Origin: Hydractinia symbiolongicarpus
Taxonomy: Eukaryota > Cnidaria > Hydrozoa > Anthoathecata > Hydractiniidae
Direction of reading: 5' to 3'
NCBI RefSeq assembly: GCF_029227915.1
Contig: NC_079876.1
Location: 5,210,001-5,274,000 of the forward strand
DNA length: 64,000 nt
Positions 10,690-23,675 of the stretch are shown piece after piece (positions within the stretch are counted from its first letter, which is position 1; each line of letters begins with the position of its first letter). Below the pieces are notes generated by a model that saw only the letters and a program-made list of their open reading frames with translations, was not told where the DNA came from and ran no database searches. A program made the translations under genes and the position numbers.

Positions 10690-11733
10690 CGCCCAGTGTT
10701 ATCGCTGAGTTCCGGCAATCACGTCAAATTAAGAAGAATGTTATTTCTTGGAGTCCAATTGTCTCCTTTATCACATTTATCAGGTGACAGTCCAAAGTTA
10801 GTTCAATTAAGTCCCACAGTCAATCGTTCCATAGTTAAAAGCGATGCAACCTAGTAATATCACAAAAATATCGCTAAATACATGTTTGTACGAATATGTG
10901 ACCTAACCGTTGTAACTCAAACGGACAGACACCGTTAGAAAGTCAATGAAATGTAGTTTTTGAAACTCGCGCTATCTCCTCAGCGCGCGATAACGGCTAG
11001 GATTGGTCCCACAGTAAAGAATGACATATTTATCTAAATTTTTAAATGAAGCGCTACCACAGAGACCAGTGTAATCGCTAAGTTTTGGCAATCATGTCAA
11101 ATTAAGAAGAATGTTATTTCTTGGAGTCCAATTGTCTCCTTTATCACATTTATTAGGTGACAGTCCAAAGTTAGTTCAATTAAGTCCCACAGTCAATCGT
11201 TTCATAGTTAAAAGCGATGCAACCTAGTAATATTAGAAAAATATTGCTAAATACATGTTGGTACGAATATGTGACCAAACCGTTGTAACTGGAGGGGACT
11301 GACACCGTTAGAAAGTCAATGAAATGTAGTTTTTGAAACTGTCGCTATTTCTTCAACGCGCGATAACCCATAGGATTAGTCCCACAGTAAAGAATGACTT
11401 AGTTATCTAAGTTTTAGCGCTACCACAGCGCCCAGTGTAATCGCTGACTTCCGGCAAACACGTCAAGTTAAGAAGAATGTTATTTCTTGGAGTCCAATTG
11501 TCTCCTTTATCACATTTATCAGGTGACAGTCCAAAGTTAGTTCAATTAAGTCCCACAGTCAATCGTTTCATAGTTAGAAGCGATGCAACCTTGTAATATC
11601 ATAAAAATATCGCTTAATACATGTTTGTACGAATATGTGACCTAACCGTTGTAACTCAAACGGACAGACACCGTTAGAAAGTCAATGAAATGTAGTTTTT
11701 GAAACTGTCGCTATTTCTTCAGCGCGCGATAAC
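10690..11733 (+). repeat. HOR copy (offset 2224 bp, partner 12914-13957)
   Basis: Anchors 10938, 11311 and 11677 lie 2224 bp before 13162, 13535 and 13901. Shared markers are CGTTCCATAG, GACATATTTATC and CTGGAGGGGACTG in the same order. The partner contains its own changes, such as GTAGTTTCTGAAAC near 13180. Confidence 0.8.
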
Positions 11734-12530
11734 GGCTAGGATTGGTCCCACAGTAAAGAATGTCTTATTTATCTAAGTTTTTAAATGAAGCGCTACCACA
11801 GAGACCAGTGTAATCGCTAAGTTTTGGCAATCATGTCAAATTAAGAAGAATGTTATTTCTTGGAGTCCAATTGTCTCATTTATCACATTTATTAGGTGAC
11901 AGTCCAAAGTTAGTTCAATTAAGTCCCACAGTCAATCGTTTCATAGTTAAAAGCGATGCAACCTAGTAATATTAGAAAAGTATTGCTAAATACATGTTGG
12001 TACGATTATGTGACCAAACCGTTGTAACTGGAGGGGACTGACACCGTTAGAAAGTCAATGAAATGTAGTTTTTGAAACTGTCGCTATTTCTTCAACGCGC
12101 GATAACGCATAGGATTAGTCCCACAGTAAAGAATGACTTAGTTATCTAAGTTTTAGCGCTACCACAGCGCCCAGTGTAATCGCTGAGTTCCGGCAATCAC
12201 GTCAAGTTAAGAAGAATGTTATTTCTTGGAGTCCAATTGTCTCCTTTATCACATTTATCAGGTGACAGTCCAAAGTTAGTTCAATTAAGTCCCACAGTCA
12301 ATCGTTTCATAGTTAAAAGCGATGCAACCTTGTAATATCACAAAAATATCGCTTAATACATGTTTGTACGAATATGTGACCTAACCGTTGTAACTCAAAC
12401 GGACAGACACCGTTAGAAAGTCAATGAAATGTAGTTTTTGAAACTGTCGCTATTTATTCAGCGCGCGATAACGACTAGGATTGGTCCCACAGTAAAGAAT
12501 GTCTTATTTATCTAAGTTTTTAAATGAAGC
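11053..12530 (+). repeat. Dimeric HOR, 2 x 739 bp (373 + 366)
   Basis: Anchors 11311 and 11677 recur at 12050 and 12416. Each dimer is one CTGGAGGGGACTG monomer plus one short CTAACCG monomer. Both copies carry AGAATGTCTTATTTATC at the end. Related dimers recur near 13277-14015 and at about 26262-27739. Confidence 0.85.
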
Positions 12531-12913
12531 GTTACCACAGAGACCAGTGTAATCGCTAAGTTTTGGCAATCATGTCAAATTAAGAAGAATGTTATTTCTT
12601 GGAGTCCAATTGTCTTCTTTATCACATTTATCAGGTGACAGTCCAAAGTTAGTTCAATTAAGTCCCACAGTCATTCGTTTCATAGTTAAGAGCGATGCAA
12701 CCTAGTAATATTAGAAAAATATTGCTAAATACATGTTGGTACGAATATGTGACCAAACCGTTGTAACTGAAAGGGACTGACACTGTTAGAAAGTCAATGC
12801 AATGTAGTTTTTGAAACTTTCGCTATTTCTTCAGCGCGCGATAACGGATAGGATTGGTTCCACAGTAAAAAATGACTTATTTATCTAAATTTTTAAATGA
12901 TGCGCTACCACAG

Positions 12914-13957
12914 CGCCCAGTGTAATCGCTGAGTTCCGGCAATCACGTCAAATTAAGAAGAATGTTATTTCTTGGAGTCCAACTGTCTCCTTTATCACAT
13001 TTATCAGGTGAAAGTCCAAAGTTAGTTCAATTAAGTCCCACAGTCAATCGTTCCATAGTAAAAAGCGATGTAACCTAGTAATATCACAAAAATATCGCTA
13101 AATACATGTTTGTACGAATATGTGACCTAACTGTTGTAACTCAAACGGACAGACACCGTTAGAAAGTCAATGAAATGTAGTTTCTGAAACTCGCGCTATC
13201 TCCTCAGCGCGCGATAACGGCTAGAATTGGTCCCACAGTAAAGAATGACATATTTATCTAAATTTTTAAATGAAGCGCTACCACAGTGACCAGTGTAATC
13301 GCTAAGTTTTGGCAATCATGTCAAATTAAGAAGAATGTTATTTCTTGGAGTCCAATTGTCTCCTTTATCACATTTATTAGGTGACAGTCCAAAGTTAGTT
13401 CAATTAAGTCCCACAGTCAATCGTTTCATAGTTAAAAGCGATGCAACCTAGTAATATTAGAAAAATATTGCTAAATACATGTTGGTACGAATATGTGACC
13501 AAACCGTTGTAACTGGAGGGGACTGACACCGTTAGAAAGTCAATGAAATGTAGTTTTTGAAACTGTTGCTATTTCTTCAACGCGCGATAACGCATAGGAT
13601 TAGTCCCACAGTAAAGAATGACTTAGTTATCTAAGTTTTAGCGCTACCACAGCGCCCAGTGTAATCGCTGAGTTCCGGCAATCACGTCAAGTTAAGAAGA
13701 ATGTTATTTCTTGGAGTCCAATTGTCTCCTTTATCACATTTATCAGGTGACAGTCCAAAGTTAGTTCAATTAAGTCCCACAGTCAATCGTTTCATAGTTA
13801 AAAGCGATGCAACCTTGTAATATCACAAAAATATCGCTTAATACATGTTTGTACAAATATGTGACCTAACCGTTGTAACTCAAACGGACAGACACCGTTA
13901 GAAAGTCAATGAAATGTAGTTTTTGAAACTGTCGCTATTTCTTCAGCGCGCGATAAC
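12914..13957 (+). repeat. HOR copy (partner of 10690-11733)
   Basis: Second copy at +2224 bp, anchors 13162, 13535 and 13901. It begins inside a monomer whose front half (12789-12900, GGTTCCACAG and GATGCGC) is of another type, and it ends where GGCTAGG in the partner becomes GGATAGG here. Confidence 0.78.
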
Positions 13958-15319
13958 GGATAGGATTGGTCCCACAGTAAAAAATGACTTATTTATCTAA
14001 ATTTTTAAATGAAGCGCTACCACAGCGCCCAGTGTAATCGCTGAGTTCCGGCAATCACGTCAAATTAAGAAGAATGTTATTTCTTGGAGTCCAATTGTCT
14101 CCTTTATCACATTTATCAGGTGACAGTCCAAAGTTAGTTCAATTAAGTCCCACAGTCAATCGTTTCACATTTAAAAGCGATGCAACCTAGTAATATCAGA
14201 TAAATATCGCTAAATACATGTTGGTACGAATATGTGACCAAACCGTTGTAACTGAAGGGGACTGACACTGTTAGAAAGTCAATGAAATGTAGTTTTTGAA
14301 ACTGTCGCTATTTCTTCAGTGCGCGATAACGGATAGGATTAGTCCCACAGTAAAGAATGACTTATTTATCTAAATTTTTAAATGAAGCGCTACCACAGCG
14401 CCCAGTGTAATCGCTGAGTTCCGGCAATCACGTCAAATTAAGAAGAATGTTATTTCTTGGAGTCCAATTGTCTCATTTATCACATTTATCAGGTGACAGT
14501 CCAAAGTTAGTTCAATTAAGTCCCACAGTCATTCGTTTCATAGTTAAGAGCGATGCAACCTAGTAAGATTAGAAAAATATTGCTAAATACATGTTGGTAC
14601 GAATATGTGACCAAACCGTTGTAACTGAAAGGGACTGACGCTGTTAGAAAGTCAATGAAATGTAGTTTTTGAAACTGTCGCTATTTCTTCAGCGCGCGAT
14701 AACGGATAGGATTGGTCCCACAGTAAAGAATGACTTAGTTATCTAAGTTTTAGCGCTACCACAGCGCCCAGTGTAATCGCTGAGTTCCGGCAATCACGTC
14801 AAGTTAAGAAGAATGTTATTTCTTGGTGTCCAATTGTCTCATTTATCACATTAATCAGGTGACAGTCCAAAGTTAGTTCAATTACGTCCCACAGTCAACC
14901 GTTTCATAGTTAAAAACGATGCAACCTAGTAATATCACAAAAATATCGCTTAATACATGTTTGTACGAATATGTGACCTAACCGTTGTAACTCAAACGGA
15001 CAGACACCGTTAGAAAGTCAATGAAATGTAGTTTTTTAAACTGTCGCTATTTCTTCAGCGCGCGATAGCGGATAGGATTGGTCCAACAGTAAAGAATGAC
15101 TTATTTATCTAAATTTTTAAATGAAGCGCTACCACAGAGACCAGTGTAATCGCTAAGTTTTGGCAATCATGTCTAATTAAGAAGAATGTTATTTCTTGGA
15201 GTCCAATTGTCTCCTTTATCACATTTATCAGGTGACAGTCCAAAGTTAGTTCAATTAAGTCCCACAGTCAATCGTTTCATAGTTAAAAGCGATGCAACCT
15301 AGTAATATCACAAAAATAT

Positions 15320-18300
15320 CGCTAAATACATGTTTGTACGAATATGTGACCTAACCGTTGTAACTCAAACGGACAGACACCGTTAGAAAGTCAATGAAAT
15401 GTAGTTTTTGAAACTGTCGCTATTTCTTCAGCGCGCGATAACGGATAGGATTGGTCCCACAGTAAAGAATGACTTATTTATCTAAATTTTTAAAATGAAG
15501 CGCTACCACAGAGACCAGTGTAATCGCTGAGTTCCGGCAATCACGTCAAATTAAGAAGAATGTTATTTCTTGGAGTCCAATTGTCTCATTTATCACATTT
15601 ATCAGGTCACAGTCCAAAGTTAGTTCAATTAAGTCCCACAGTCAATCGTTCCATAGTTAAAAGCGATGCAACCTAGTAATATCAGATAAATATTGCTAAA
15701 TACATGTTGGTACGGACATGTGACACAAACGTTGTAACTCAAACGGACTTACACCGTTAGAAAGTCAATGAAATGTAGTTTTTGAAGATATTGCTACTTC
15801 TTCAGCGTGCGCTAACGGCTAGGATTGGTCCCACAGTAAAGAATGACTTTTTTTAGCTTAATTTTTAAATGAAGCGCTACCACAGCGCCCAGTGTAATCG
15901 CTGAGTTCCGGCAATCACGTCAAATTAAGAAGAATGTTATTTCTTGGAGTCCAATTGTCTCATTTTTTACATTTATCAGGTCACAGTCCAAAGTTAGTTC
16001 AATTAAGTCCCACAGTCAATCGTTTCTTTGTTAAAAGCGATGAAACCTAGTAATATCAAAAAAATATCGCTAAATACATGTTGGTACGAATATGCGACCC
16101 AACCGTTGAAACTAAAACGGATTGACACCGTTAGAAAGTCAATGAAATGTAGTTTTTGAAATTGTCGCTATTTTTTCAGCGCACGATAACGGATAGGATT
16201 GGTCCCACAGTAAAATATGACTTATTTATCTATATTTTTAAATGAATCGCTACCACAGCGCCCAGTGTAATCGCTGAGTTCCGGCAATCACGTCAAATTA
16301 AGAAAAATGTTATTTCTTGGAGTCCAATTGTCTTATTTATCACATTTATCAGGTCACAGTCCAAAGTTAGTTCAATTAAGTCCCACAGTCAATCGTTTCA
16401 CTGTTAAAAGCGATGCAACCTAGTAATATCAGATAAATATCGCTAAATACATGTTGGTACGGATATGTGACCCAAACGTTGTAACTCAAACGGACTGACA
16501 CCGTTAGAAAGTCAATGAAATGTAGTTTTTGAAACTGTCGCTATTTCTTCAACGCGCGATAACGCATAGGATTAGTCCCACAGTAAAGAATGACTTAGTT
16601 ATCTAAGTTTTAGCGCTACCACAGCGACCAGTGTAATCGATGAGTTCCGGCAATCATCTCAAGTTAAGAAGAATGTTATTTCTTGGAGTCCAATTGTCTC
16701 CTTTATCACATTTATCAGGTGACAGTCCAAAGTTAGTTCAATTAAGTCCTACAGTCAATCGTTTCATAGTTGAAAGCGATGCAACCTTGTAATATCACAA
16801 AAATATCGCTTAATACATGTTTGTACGAATATGTGACCTAACCGTTGTAACTCAAACGGACAGACCCCGTTAGAAAGTCAATGAAATGCAGTTTTTGAAA
16901 CTGTCGCTATTTCTTCAGCGCGCGATAACCGATAGGATTGGTCCCACAGTAAAGAATGACTTATTTATCTAAATTTTTAAAATGAAGCGCTACCACAGAG
17001 ACCAGTGTAATCGCTGAGTTCCGGCAATCACGTCAAATTAAGAAGAATGTTATTTCTTGGAGTCCAATTGTCTCATTTATCACATTTATCAGGTCACAGT
17101 CCAAAGTTAGTTCAATTAAGTCCCACAGTCAATCGTTCCATAGTTAAAAGTGATGCAACCTAGTTAGATCAGATAAATATTGCTAAATACATGTTGGTAC
17201 GGATATGTGACACAAACGTTGTAACTCAAACGGACTTACACCGTTAGAAAGTCAATGAAATGTAGTTTTTGAAGATATTGCTACTTCTTCAGCGTGCGCT
17301 AACGGCTAGGATTGGTCCCACAGTAAAGAATGACTTTTTTTAGCTTAATTTTTAAATGAAGCGCTACCACAGCGCCCAGTGTAATCGCTGAGTTCCGGCA
17401 ATCACGTCAAATTAAGAAGAATGTTATTTCTTGGAGTCCAATTGTCTCATTTTTCACATTTATCAGGTCACAGTCCAAAGTTAGTTCAATTAAGTCCCAC
17501 AGTCAATCGTTTCTTTGTTAAAAGCGATGAAACCTAGTAATATCAAAAAAATATCGCTAAATACATGTTGGTACGAATATGCGACCCAACCGTTGAAACT
17601 AAAACGGATTGACACCGTTAGAAAGTCAATGAAATGTAGTTTTTGAAATTGTCGCTATTTCTTCAGCGCGCGATAACGGATAGGATTGGTCCCACAGTAA
17701 AATATGACTTATTTATCTATATTTTTAAATGAATCGCTACCACAGCGCCCAGTGTAATCGCTGAGTTCCGGCAATCACGTCAAATTAAGAAGAATGTTAT
17801 TTCTTGGAGTCCAATTGTCTTATTTATCACATTTATCAGGTCACAGTCCAAAGTTAGTTCAATTAAGTCCCACAGTCAATCGTTTCACTGTTAAAAGCGA
17901 TGCAACCTAGTAATATCAGATAAATATCGCTAAATACATGTTGGTACGGATATGTGACCCAAACGTTGTAACTCAAACGGACTGACACCGTTAGAAAGTC
18001 AATGAAATGTAGTTTTTGAAACTGTCGCTATTTTTTCAACGCGCGATAACGCATAGGATTAGTCCCACAGTAAAGAATGACTTAGTTATCTAAGTTTTAG
18101 CGCTACCACAGCGCCCAGTGTAATCGATGAGTTCCGGCAATCACCTCAAGTTAAGAAGAATGTTATTTCTTGGAGTCCAATTGTCTCCTTTATCACATTT
18201 ATCAGGTGACAGTCCAAAGTTAGTTCAATTAAGTCCTACAGTCAATCGTTTCATAGTTAAAAGCGATGCAACCTTGTAATATCACAAAAATATCGCTTAA

Positions 18301-18412
18301 TACATGTTTGTACGAATATGTGACCTAACCGTTGTAACTCAAACGGACAGACACCGTTAGAAAGTCAATGAAATGTAGTTTTTGAAACTGTCGCTATTTC
18401 TTCAGCGCGCGA
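15320..18412 (+). repeat. 4-monomer HOR, two copies at 1487 bp
   Basis: Anchors 15386, 15760, 16134, 16507 and 16873 recur at 16873, 17247, 17621, 17994 and 18360, each exactly 1487 bp on. Shared private features are the extra A in CTAAATTTTTAAAATGAAG (near 15485 and 16972), GTTTTTGAAGATATTGCT, TATGCGACCC and AAATGAATCGC. The copies abut near 16807. The right end fades near 18412 where GGCTAGG replaces CCGATAGG. Confidence 0.88.
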
Positions 18413-18613
18413 TAACGGCTAGGATTGGTCCCACAGTAAAGAATGACTTATTTATCTAAGTTTTTAAATGAAGCGCTACCACAGAGACCAGTGTAATCGC
18501 TAAGTTTTGGCAATCATGTCAAATTAAGAAGAATGTTATTTCTTGGAGTCCAATTGTCTCCTTTATCACATTTATCAGGTGACAGTCCAAAGTTAGTTCA
18601 ATTAAGTCCCACA

Positions 18614-18797
18614 GTCAATCGTTTCACTGTTAAAAGCGATGCAACCTAGTAATATCAGATAAATATCGCTAAATACATGTTGGTACGGATATGTGACCCA
18701 AACGTTGTAACTCAAACGGACTGACACCGTTAGAAAGTCAATGAAATGTAGTTTTTGAAACTGTCGCTATTTTTTCAACGCGCGATAACGCATAGGA
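18614..18797 (+). repeat. Conversion-like patch inside a HOR copy
   Basis: Outside this patch the region matches the sequence 2224 bp downstream. Inside it does not; instead it matches, as far as I can read exactly, the sequence 739 bp upstream (about 17875-18058), including CAGATAAATATCGC, ACGGATATGTGACCC and TATTTTTTCAACGCG. At the right edge it returns to the downstream type at GGATTGCTCCCAC. This is the pattern expected of a short gene-conversion tract or a double exchange. Confidence 0.75.
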
Positions 18798-19826
18798 TTG
18801 CTCCCACAGTAAAGAATGACTTATTTATCTAAATTTTTAAATGAAGCGCTACCACAGCGCCCAGTGTAATCGCTGAGTTCCGGCAATCACGTCAAATTAA
18901 GAAGAATGTTATTTCTTGGAGTCCAATTGTCTCCTTTATCACATTTATCAGGTGACAGTCCAAAGTTAGTTCAATTAAGTCCCACAGTCAATCGTTCCAT
19001 AGTTAAAAGCGATGCAACCTAGTAATATCACAAAAATAATGCTAAATACATGTTTGTACGAATATGTGACCTAACCGTTGTAACTCAAACGGCCAGACAC
19101 CGTTAGAAAGTCAATGAAATGTAGTTTTTGAAACTCGCGCTATCTCCTCAGCGCGCGATAACGGCTAGGATTGGTCCCACAGTAAAGAATGACATTTTTA
19201 TCTAAATTTTTAAATGAAGCGCTACCACAGAGACCAGTGTAATCGCTAAGTTTTGGCAATCATGTCAAATTAAGAAGAATGTTATTTCTTGGAGTCCAAT
19301 TGTCTCCTTTATCACATTTATTAGGTGACAGTCCAAAGTTAGTTCAATTAAGTCCCACAGTCAATCGTTTCATAGTTAAAAGCGATGCAACCTAGTAATA
19401 TTAGAAAAATATTGCTAAATACATGTTGGTACGAATATGTGACCAAAGCGTTGTAACTGGAGGGGACTGACACCGTTAGAAAGTCAATGAAATGTAGTTT
19501 TTGAAACTGTCGCTATTTCTTCAGCGCGCGATAACGGATAGGATTGGTCCCACAGTAAAGAATGACTTAGTTATCTAAGTTTTAGCGCTACCAGATCCCC
19601 CAGTGTAATCGCTGAGTTCCGGCAATCACGTCAAGTTAAGAAGAATGTTATTTCTTGGTGTCCAATTGTCTCATTTATCACATTTATCAGGTGACAGTCC
19701 AAAGTTAGTTCAATTACGTCCCACAGTCAACCGTTTCATAGTTAAAAACGATGCAACCTAGTAATATCACAAAAATATCGCTTAATACATGTTTGTACGA
19801 ATATGCGATCCAACCGTTGAAACTAA

Positions 19827-21740
19827 AACGGATTGACACCGTTAGAAAGTCAATGAAATGTAGTTTTTGAAATTGTCGCTATTTCTTCAGCGCGCGATAA
19901 CGGATAGGATTGGTCCCACAGTAAAATATGACTTATTTATCTATATTTTTAAATGAATCGCTACCACAGCGCCCAGTGTAATCGCTGAGTTCCGGCAATC
20001 ACGTCAAATTAAGAAGAATGTTATTTCTTGGAGTCCAATTGTCTTATTTATCACATTTATCAGGTCACAGTCCAAAGTTAGTTCAATTAAGTCCCACAGT
20101 CAATCGTTTCACTGTTAAAAGCGATGCAACCTAGTAATATCAGATAAATATCGCTAAATACATGTTGGTACGGATATGTGACCCAAACGTTGTAACTCAA
20201 ACGGACTGACACCGTTAGAAAGTCAATGAAATGTAGTTTTTGAAACTGTCGCTATTTCTTCAACGCGCGATAACGCATAGGATTAGTCCCACAGTAAAGA
20301 ATGACTTAGTTATCTAAGTTTTAGCGCTACCACAGCGCCCAGTGTAATCGATGAGTTCCGGCAATCACCTCAAGTTAAGAAGAATGTTATTTCTTGGAGT
20401 CCAATTGTCTCCTTTATCACATTTATCAGGTGACAGTCCAAAGTTAGTTCAATTAAGTCCTACAGTCAATCGTTTCATAGTTAAAAGCGATGCAACCTTG
20501 TAATATCACAAAAATATCGCTTAATACATGTTTGTACGAATATGTGACCTAACCGTTGTAACTCAAACGGACAGACACCGTTAGAAAGTCAATGAAATGT
20601 AGTTTTTGAAACTGTCGCTATTTCTTCAGCGCGCGATAACGGCTAGGATTGGTCCCACAGTAAAGAATGACTTATTTATCTAAGTTTTTAAATGAAGCGC
20701 TACCACAGAGACCAGTGTAATCGCTAAGTTTTGGCAATCATGTCAAATTAAGAAGAATGTTATTTCTTGGAGTCCAATTGTCTCCTTTATCACATTTATC
20801 AGGTGACAGTCCAAAGTTAGTTCAATTAAGTCCCACAGTCATTCATTTCATAGTTAAGAGCGATGCAACCTAGTAATATTAGAAAAATATTGCTAAATAC
20901 ATGTTGGTACGAATATGTGACCAAACCGTTGTAACTGAAAGGGACTGACACTGTTAGAAAGTCAATGAAATGTAGTTTTTGAAACTGTCGCTATTTCTTC
21001 AGCGCGCGATAACGGATAGGATTGCTCCCACAGTAAAGAATGACTTATTTATCTAAATTTTTAAATGAAGCGCTACCACAGCGCCCAGTGTAATCGCTGA
21101 GTTCCGGCAATCACGTCAAATTAAGAAGAATGTTATTTCTTGGAGTCCAATTGTCTCCTTTATCACATTTATCAGGTGACAGTCCAAAGTTAGTTCAATT
21201 AAGTCCCACAGTCAATCGTTCCATAGTTAAAAGCGATGCAACCTAGTGATATCACAAAAATATCGCTAAATACATGTTTGTACGAATATGTGACCTAACC
21301 GTTGTAACTCAAACGGCCAGACACCGTTAGAAAGTCAATGAAATGTAGTTTTTGAAACTCGCGCTATCTCCTCAGCGCGCGATAACGGCTAGGATTGGTC
21401 CCACAGTAAAGAATGACATATTTATCTAAATTTTTAAATGAAGCGCTACCACAGAGACCAGTGTAATCGCTAAGTTTTGGCAATCATGTCAAATTAAGAA
21501 GAATGTTATTTCTTGGAGTCCAATTGTCTCCTTTATCACATTTATTAGGTGACAGTCCAAAGTTAGTTCAATTAAGTCCCACAGTCAATCGTTTCATAGT
21601 TAAAAGCGATGCAACCTAGTAATATTAGAAGAATATTGCTAAATACATGTTGGTACGAATATGTGACCAAAGCGTTGTAACTGGAGGGGACTGACACCGT
21701 TAGAAAGTCAATGAAATGTAGTTTTTGAAACTGTCGCTAT
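19827..21740 (+). repeat. HOR copy (offset 4820 bp, 13 monomers; partner 24647-26560)
   Basis: Anchors 19845, 20218, 20584, 20957 and 21330 each reappear 4820 bp on. Shared markers include GTTGAAACTAAAACGG, CGATGAGTTCCGGCAATCACC, CATTCATTTCATAG and GGATTGCTCCC. The match ends when AGCGCGCGATAACGG here becomes AACGCGCGATAACGC in the partner. Confidence 0.85.
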
Positions 21741-23640
21741 TTCTTCAGCGCGCGATAACGGATAGGATTGGTCCCACAGTAAAGAATGACTTAGTTATCT
21801 AAGTTTTAGCGCTACCACAGCGCCCAGTGTAATCGCTGAGTTCCGGCAATCACGTCAAGTTAAGAAGAATGTTATTTCTTGGTGTCCAATTGTCTCATTT
21901 ATCACATTTATCAGGTGACAGTCCAAAGTTAGTTCAATTACGTCCCACAGTCAACCGTTTCATAGTTAAAAACGATGCAACCTAGTAATATCACAAAAAT
22001 ATCGCTTAATACATGTTTGTACGAATATGTGACCTAACCGTTGTAACTCAAACGGACAGACACCGTTAGAAAGTCAATGAAATGTAGTTTTTTAAACTGT
22101 CGCTATTTTTTCAGCGCGCGATAGCGGATAGGATTGGTCCCACAGTAAAGAATGACTTATTTATCTAAATTTTTAAATGAAGCGCTACCACAGAGACCAG
22201 TGTAATCGCTAAGTTTTGGCAATCATGTCTAATTAAGAAGAATGTTATTTCTTGGAGTCCAATTGTCTCCTATCAGGTGACAGTCCAAAGTTAGTTCAAT
22301 TAAATCCCACAGTCAATCGTTTCATAGTTAAAAGCGATGCAACCTAGTAATATCACAAAAATATCGCTAAATACATGTTTGTACGAATATGTGACCTAAC
22401 CGTTGTAACTCAAACGGATAGACACCGTTAGAAAGTCAATGAAATGTAGTTTTTGAAACTGTCGCTATTTCTTCAGCGCGCGATAACGGATAGGATTGGT
22501 CCCACAGTAAAGAATGACTTATTTATCTAAATTTTTAAATGAAGCGCTACCACAGAGACCAGTGTAATCGCTAAGTTATGGCAATCATGTCAAATTAAGA
22601 AGAATGTTATTTCTTGGAGTCCAATTGTCTCCTTTATCACATTTATTAGGTGACAGTCCAAAGTTAGTTCAATTAAGTCCCACAGTCAATCGTTTCATAG
22701 TTAAAAGCGATGCAACCTAGTAATATTAGAAAAATATTGCTAAATACATGTTGGTACGAATATGTGACCAAACCGTTGTAACTGGAGGGGACTGACACCG
22801 TTAGAAAGTCAATGAAATGTAGTTTTTGAAACTGTCGCTATTTCTTCAGCGCGCGATAACGGATAGGATTGGTCCCACAGTAAAGAATGACTTAGTTATC
22901 TAAGTTTTAGCGCTACCACAGCGCCCAGTGTAATCGCTGAGTTCCGGCAATCACATCAAGTTAAGAAAAATGTTATTTCTTGGTGTCCAATTGTCTCATT
23001 TATCACATTTATTAGGTGACAGTCCAAAGTTAGTTCAATTACGTCCCACAGTCAACCGTTTCATAGTTAAAAACGATGCAACCTAGTAATATCACAAAAA
23101 TATCGCTTAATACATGTTTGTACGAATATGTGACCTAACCATGGTAACTCAAACGGACAGACACCGTTAGAAAGTCAATGAAATGTAGTTTTTTAAACTG
23201 TCGCTATTTTTTCAGCGCGCGATAGCGGATAGGATTGGTCCCACAGTAAAGAATGACTTATTTATCTAAATTTTTAAATGAAGCGCTACCACAGTGACCA
23301 GTGTAATCGCTAAGTTTTGGCAATCATGTCTAATTAAGAAGAATGTTATTTCTTGGAGTCCAATTGTCTCCTTTATCACATTTATCAGGTGACAGTCCAA
23401 AGTTAGTTCAATTAAGTCCCACAGTCAATCGTTTCATAGTTAAAAGCGATGCAACCTAGTAATATCACAAAAATATCGCTAAATACATGTTTGTACGAAT
23501 ATGTGACCTAACGGTTGTAACTCAAACGGACATACACCGTTAGAAAGTCAATGAAATGTAGTTTTTGAAACTGTCGCTATTTCTTCAGCGCGCGATAACG
23601 GATAGGATTGGTCCCACAGTAAAGAATGACTTATTTATCT
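21425..23640 (+). repeat. 3-monomer HOR, two copies (1101 and 1112 bp)
   Basis: Anchors 21703 and 22069 recur at 22804 and 23170 (1101 bp), and 22431 recurs at 23543 (1112 bp). The 11-bp difference is a deletion in the first copy at about 22270, where CTCC is followed directly by TATCAGG. Shared markers are GGTGTCCAATTG, AATTACGTCCC, TTTTTTAAACTG and the GATAGCGG change. Confidence 0.85.
22069..22430 (+). repeat. 362-bp monomer with 11-bp deletion
   Basis: The usual CTCCTTTATCACATTTATCAGG is reduced to CTCCTATCAGG at about 22267-22277. The lost segment lies between two TATCA motifs, so slippage is a likely cause. The sister unit starting at 23170 is intact. Confidence 0.88.
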
Positions 23641-23675
23641 AAATTTTTAAAATAAAGCGCTACCACAGAGACCAG

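Larger units (their letters stand above)
17570..22017 (+). repeat. 6-monomer HOR, two copies at 2224 bp
   Basis: Anchors 17621, 17994, 18360, 18733, 19106 and 19479 recur at 19845, 20218, 20584, 20957, 21330 and 21703. The join is near 19794, where a CACAAAAATATCGC monomer switches to TATGCGATCC. The copies match well except from about 18614 to 18797 (separate entry) and CCAGATCCCCCAG near 19593, where the partner reads CCACAGCGCCCAG. Confidence 0.85.

Noticed and set aside
10594-10854. 86-codon open frame on the + strand
   Set aside because: It starts at TTG inside the AGTTTTTGAAACTG segment and spans most of a satellite monomer. It is open only because TAA became TAC near 10669 (ATCTACG for ATCTAAG) and TAA became TTA near 10699 (GTGTTATCG for GTGTAATCG). 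Sister monomers have the stops; composition is that of the satellite.
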